Part shown: positions 61,932-64,000 of the stretch, one piece after another
Position numbering within the stretch: the stretch's first letter is position 1
Layout of the letters: each line of letters starts with the position of its first letter
Assembly (NCBI RefSeq): GCF_000375485.1
Contig: NZ_AQXE01000006.1
Coordinates: forward strand, 91,118-155,117
Length of the DNA: 64,000 nucleotides
From: Desulfovibrio oxyclinae DSM 11498
GTDB taxonomy: Bacteria; Desulfobacterota; Desulfovibrionia; Desulfovibrionales; Desulfovibrionaceae
Direction: 5' to 3'
The notes under the pieces: model-generated
What the model saw: only the letters and a program-made list of their open reading frames with translations
Told to the model about the DNA's origin: nothing
The model's database searches: none
Made by a program: the position numbers and the translations under genes

Positions 61932-62861
61932 TTAGCCGTTGTAGGCTTCCACCTGATTTTTGAGACGGTTGAAGACTTCGGGGTCGAGTTTCAGGTCGGA
62001 GGGAAGGGGGTATTCACGACCTGTGCTTTCGTACTTGGGCTGACCCATGCGATGGTACTCAAGGAGTTCGTACTCGACTTTCCTGCCGGGGAGGTCGGAA
62101 AGAAAGTCGATGACGGCTTTGATGTCCGCTTCGGTGTCGTTGAAGCCGGGGATGACCGGTGTGCGGACCCTGATGGGAAGATTGGGATAGTCGGCCCGGA
62201 TGCGCTGGAGATTCTCCAGAATCCGCTCGTTGGAAAGGCCGGTGTATTCCTTATGCTTTTCGGGATTCATGGATTTCACGTCGTACATGAGCGTGTTGAC
62301 GTAGGCGAGCGCCTCCTTGAAATCATCATATTTCGCGGCACCGCAGGTTTCCACGGCGGTATCCACGTAGCGTCGACGCGCCTCGCGCAGCAGGGCCGTG
62401 GCGTACTCGGGCTGCATGAACGGTTCCCCGCCGGAAAGCGACAAGCCGCCGCCGGAGCGGGCGTAGAACATTTCGTCTTCCTCGACCCGCCTGAGCGCGG
62501 CATCGACCGTGGTTTTCTCACCATAGATGATGAGCGCCTGCGAAGGACAGGCCTCGGCACACTGCAGGCAGTCGTTGCAGATGTCCCTGTCGATGTCGAT
62601 CTTGCCGTCCTCGCCTTCCGTGATGGCTCCGGCGGTGCATACTTCGCTGCAGCGCACGCACTTGTCCAGCCCGAGGCACTTGTTCCGGTTGTACGCCAGC
62701 TCCGGGTTCGGAAGCTGGGATTCCGGGTTGCTGCACCACTTGCAGCGCAGCGGGCAGCCCTTGAGAAAGACGAGGGTACGGATGCCGGGTCCGTCGTGAA
62801 CGGAATATTTCTGGATGGAGAAGACGTTGCCGGCGACTTTCTGGTCGAGAAGGGAACTCAT
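61932..62861 (-). CDS. islB: Glycyl-radical enzyme activase, probable IslB
   Basis: 309 residues from MSSLLDQKVAG with AGAGG 9 nt upstream; an ATG 22 codons earlier lies inside a hairpin and is rejected. Radical-SAM motif CPLRCKWCSNPESQ near residue 36 is followed by two 4Fe-4S insert clusters (CLGLDKCVRCSEVC; CNDCLQCAEACP) and SLSGGEPFMQ. This is the two-cluster activase of non-pyruvate glycyl-radical enzymes. It should install the glycyl radical in the product of the upstream gene. Confidence 0.9.
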   Translation of the reverse strand: MSSLLDQKVAGNVFSIQKYSVHDGPGIRTLVFLKGCPLRCKWCSNPESQLPNPELAYNRNKCLGLDKCVRCSEVCTAGAITEGEDGKIDIDRDICNDCLQCAEACPSQALIIYGEKTTVDAALRRVEEDEMFYARSGGGLSLSGGEPFMQPEYATALLREARRRYVDTAVETCGAAKYDDFKEALAYVNTLMYDVKSMNPEKHKEYTGLSNERILENLQRIRADYPNLPIRVRTPVIPGFNDTEADIKAVIDFLSDLPGRKVEYELLEYHRMGQPKYESTGREYPLPSDLKLDPEVFNRLKNQVEAYNG

Positions 62862-62903
62862 GATGAACCTCTGGTCATTGCAGGCTTGGGAGTATTCATG
62901 GCC

Positions 62904-62925
62904 GGGGCGGCCCGAAGGCCGCCCC
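62904..62925 (-). promoter_or_regulatory. UUCG-capped hairpin between the glycyl-radical enzyme and its activase
   Basis: Perfect 9-bp GGGGCGGCC/GGCCGCCCC stem closed by C(UUCG)G in the minus sense, without a T-run. A very stable intercistronic element that could set the ratio of enzyme to activase or protect the upstream mRNA. Confidence 0.6.
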
Positions 62926-62957
62926 ATGCCGGTATTGCCGTGCTTTGTGCGCTATTT

Positions 62958-64000
62958 CTAGATGGTCTCGTGCGCGGTCCTGCGGATCAGGTCGTCCTGC
63001 AGATCCTTGGACAGGTCGCAGAAGTACGCGGAGTATCCGGCGATGCGCACGATCAGGTTGCGGTACTTTTCCGGTTCCTTCTGGGCGGCCTTCAACGTCT
63101 CGGCGTTGATGACGTTGAACTGAATGTGCCACAGGCGCAGGTCGCAGAAGGTGCGGATGAAGTCCACGAGCTTCTTGGTGCCTTCCTGTCCTTCCACGCA
63201 CTTGGGGGTGAACTTGATGTTCACGAGGCGCGCTGCGCGCTCGCGGTAGTTGAAGTTCTTGGTGGTGTAGTTGGACAGCATCACCGCGGTGGGGCCGTTG
63301 CGGTCGGCGCCGTGGGATGCGGAGGAACCGTCGGAGAGCGGGGTCCATGCCTGACGACCGTTCGGAGTGGCGGAAACGACCTTGCCGAACGGGACGTGCG
63401 AGGTGAAGGGCACGTAGCGCACGTCGAGGTGAACGCCGAGTTCCTGCTGGTACTTGTTGGCAAAGTCCACGCAGATGCGGTCCAGTTCCTTGGCTATGGA
63501 GTCCGGATACGGATCGTTGTTGCCGTAGCAGGGAACGTTCTGGAGCATGGCACGGATGTCTTCGCGGCCCTCGAAGTTGCTGCGGCAGGCGTCGAGCACT
63601 TCTTCCATGGTCAGCTTCTTCTCTTCGAAGACCAGCTTCTTGATGGCGGACAGGGAGTCCACCACGGTACCCACGCCCATGAACTCGAAGTAGCCGAGGT
63701 CGATGCCGCCGGGCACGTCGGGCTGGTGCAGGTCAACCGCGTGTTCCATGCAGAGGTCGTGCATGGCGGAACCGAACGGCGTGGCGAAGTGGTTCTTGCG
63801 GTTGTTGATGACGTGGTACTGCTGGGTGAAGGCCGTCTTCAGGAAGTGAATCTGCTGTGCCTTGTAGGCGTCGAAGAACTCGTCCCAGGTTTCGAAGCTG
63901 AGCGGGTCGCCGGATTCGAAGGAGAGCAGTTCGTCGCCGTGCTTGAGCATCCGGCCGTTGTACATGGCCATTTCGAGTGCTGCGGCAAAGTTGATGTAGG
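62958..64000 (-). CDS. islA: Glycyl-radical enzyme, probable isethionate sulfite-lyase (N-terminus outside window)
   Basis: The last ~347 residues are present. The radical loop is [11 protein letters not shown] near the C-terminus, ending RRTAHETI. An Arg in DVRYVPF lies exactly 127 residues before the radical Gly with a Phe four residues further on; from memory these match Arg678, Phe682 and Gly805 of Bilophila IslA. The product would be sulfite plus acetaldehyde, feeding sulfite respiration. The catalytic Cys is beyond the window, so another family of glycyl-radical enzyme is not excluded. Confidence 0.75.
   Translation of the reverse strand, partial: YINFAAALEMAMYNGRMLKHGDELLSFESGDPLSFETWDEFFDAYKAQQIHFLKTAFTQQYHVINNRKNHFATPFGSAMHDLCMEHAVDLHQPDVPGGIDLGYFEFMGVGTVVDSLSAIKKLVFEEKKLTMEEVLDACRSNFEGREDIRAMLQNVPCYGNNDPYPDSIAKELDRICVDFANKYQQELGVHLDVRYVPFTSHVPFGKVVSATPNGRQAWTPLSDGSSASHGADRNGPTAVMLSNYTTKNFNYRERAARLVNIKFTPKCVEGQEGTKKLVDFIRTFCDLRLWHIQFNVINAETLKAAQKEPEKYRNLIVRIAGYSAYFCDLSKDLQDDLIRRTAHETI

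Overview
The window reads as a chromosomal segment of a high-GC, strictly anaerobic, Gram-negative sulfate reducer of the Desulfovibrionales (Desulfovibrio or Pseudodesulfovibrio type). The basis is gene content: a split, ferredoxin-carrying glutamate synthase, a CooA-CooS-CooC carbon monoxide dehydrogenase locus, a short-spaced Cys-x2-Cys D-cluster motif in CooS, a glycyl-radical enzyme with its two-cluster activase that best fits isethionate sulfite-lyase, a partial mannose-family PTS next to smpB, and several PAS/GGDEF signalling proteins. No rRNA, tRNA, transposase, integrase or CRISPR array was found. Calls come from reading translations and motifs; no database search was run.

Layout. 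1-1140: 5' part of trpB on the minus strand behind a complete trp attenuator (18-residue leader peptide with four Trp codons, terminator, and a promoter that nearly touches the leader ATG). 1.2-4.9 kb: a MATE exporter and a PAS histidine kinase. 5.0-9.6 kb (minus): lepA-lepB, an MFS transporter with a structured leader, and a small membrane-anchored protein. 9.7-11.1 kb: a LysE exporter and an unknown helical protein. 11.18-12.55 kb: three tandem 0.42-0.49 kb copies of a hairpin-rich repeat. 12.6-15.2 kb (minus): rlmN, then a folate cyclo-ligase / PgeF-like / tiny membrane protein operon. 15.4-18.1 kb: phosphoesterase, rlmH, a small protein and an iron alcohol dehydrogenase. 18.1-20.6 kb (minus): a PAS diguanylate cyclase and a second copy of the small membrane-anchored protein. 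20.9-23.5 kb: a sodium-dependent amino-acid transporter and a WecE-type sugar aminotransferase.

23.9-29.0 kb is a three-gene ammonia-assimilation operon encoding glutamate synthase as amidotransferase, FMN/Fe-S synthase, and a fusion of the GXGXG domain with a GltD-type reductase and a ferredoxin. It is preceded by three CAAAAATGT-type motifs spaced exactly 63 bp apart. 29.1-29.6 kb holds a remote inverted copy of the hairpin repeat. 30.2-33.9 kb (minus): phosphomannomutase, YkgJ-type protein, MacA-like adaptor and ATPase with no permease. 33.9-40.2 kb: hflK-hflC, a CI/LexA-like regulator with two operator-like palindromes, a two-receiver diguanylate cyclase, panB and a nucleoside-gate membrane protein. 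40.2-40.7 kb has no convincing gene but carries tandem enhancer-like repeats, a good sigma-54 promoter and a run of hairpins: a candidate regulated small RNA.

40.7-47.0 kb (minus) is one tightly packed transcription unit: yraN, rsmI, bioB, bioY, PTS IID, HPr, enzyme I, smpB. 47.1-52.8 kb: an HD hydrolase, a periplasmic binding protein, the complete mlaEFDCA lipid-transport operon and a phosphodiesterase. 53.3-56.8 kb is the CO regulon: cooA, a perfect CooA operator placed at -41.5 of a class II promoter, cooS and cooC. 57-61.7 kb: a chemoreceptor, a PsiE-like protein, a CPA2 antiporter and a nitrilase-family amidase. 61.9-64.0 kb (minus): glycyl-radical activase and the 3' part of the glycyl-radical enzyme, separated by a UUCG-capped hairpin.
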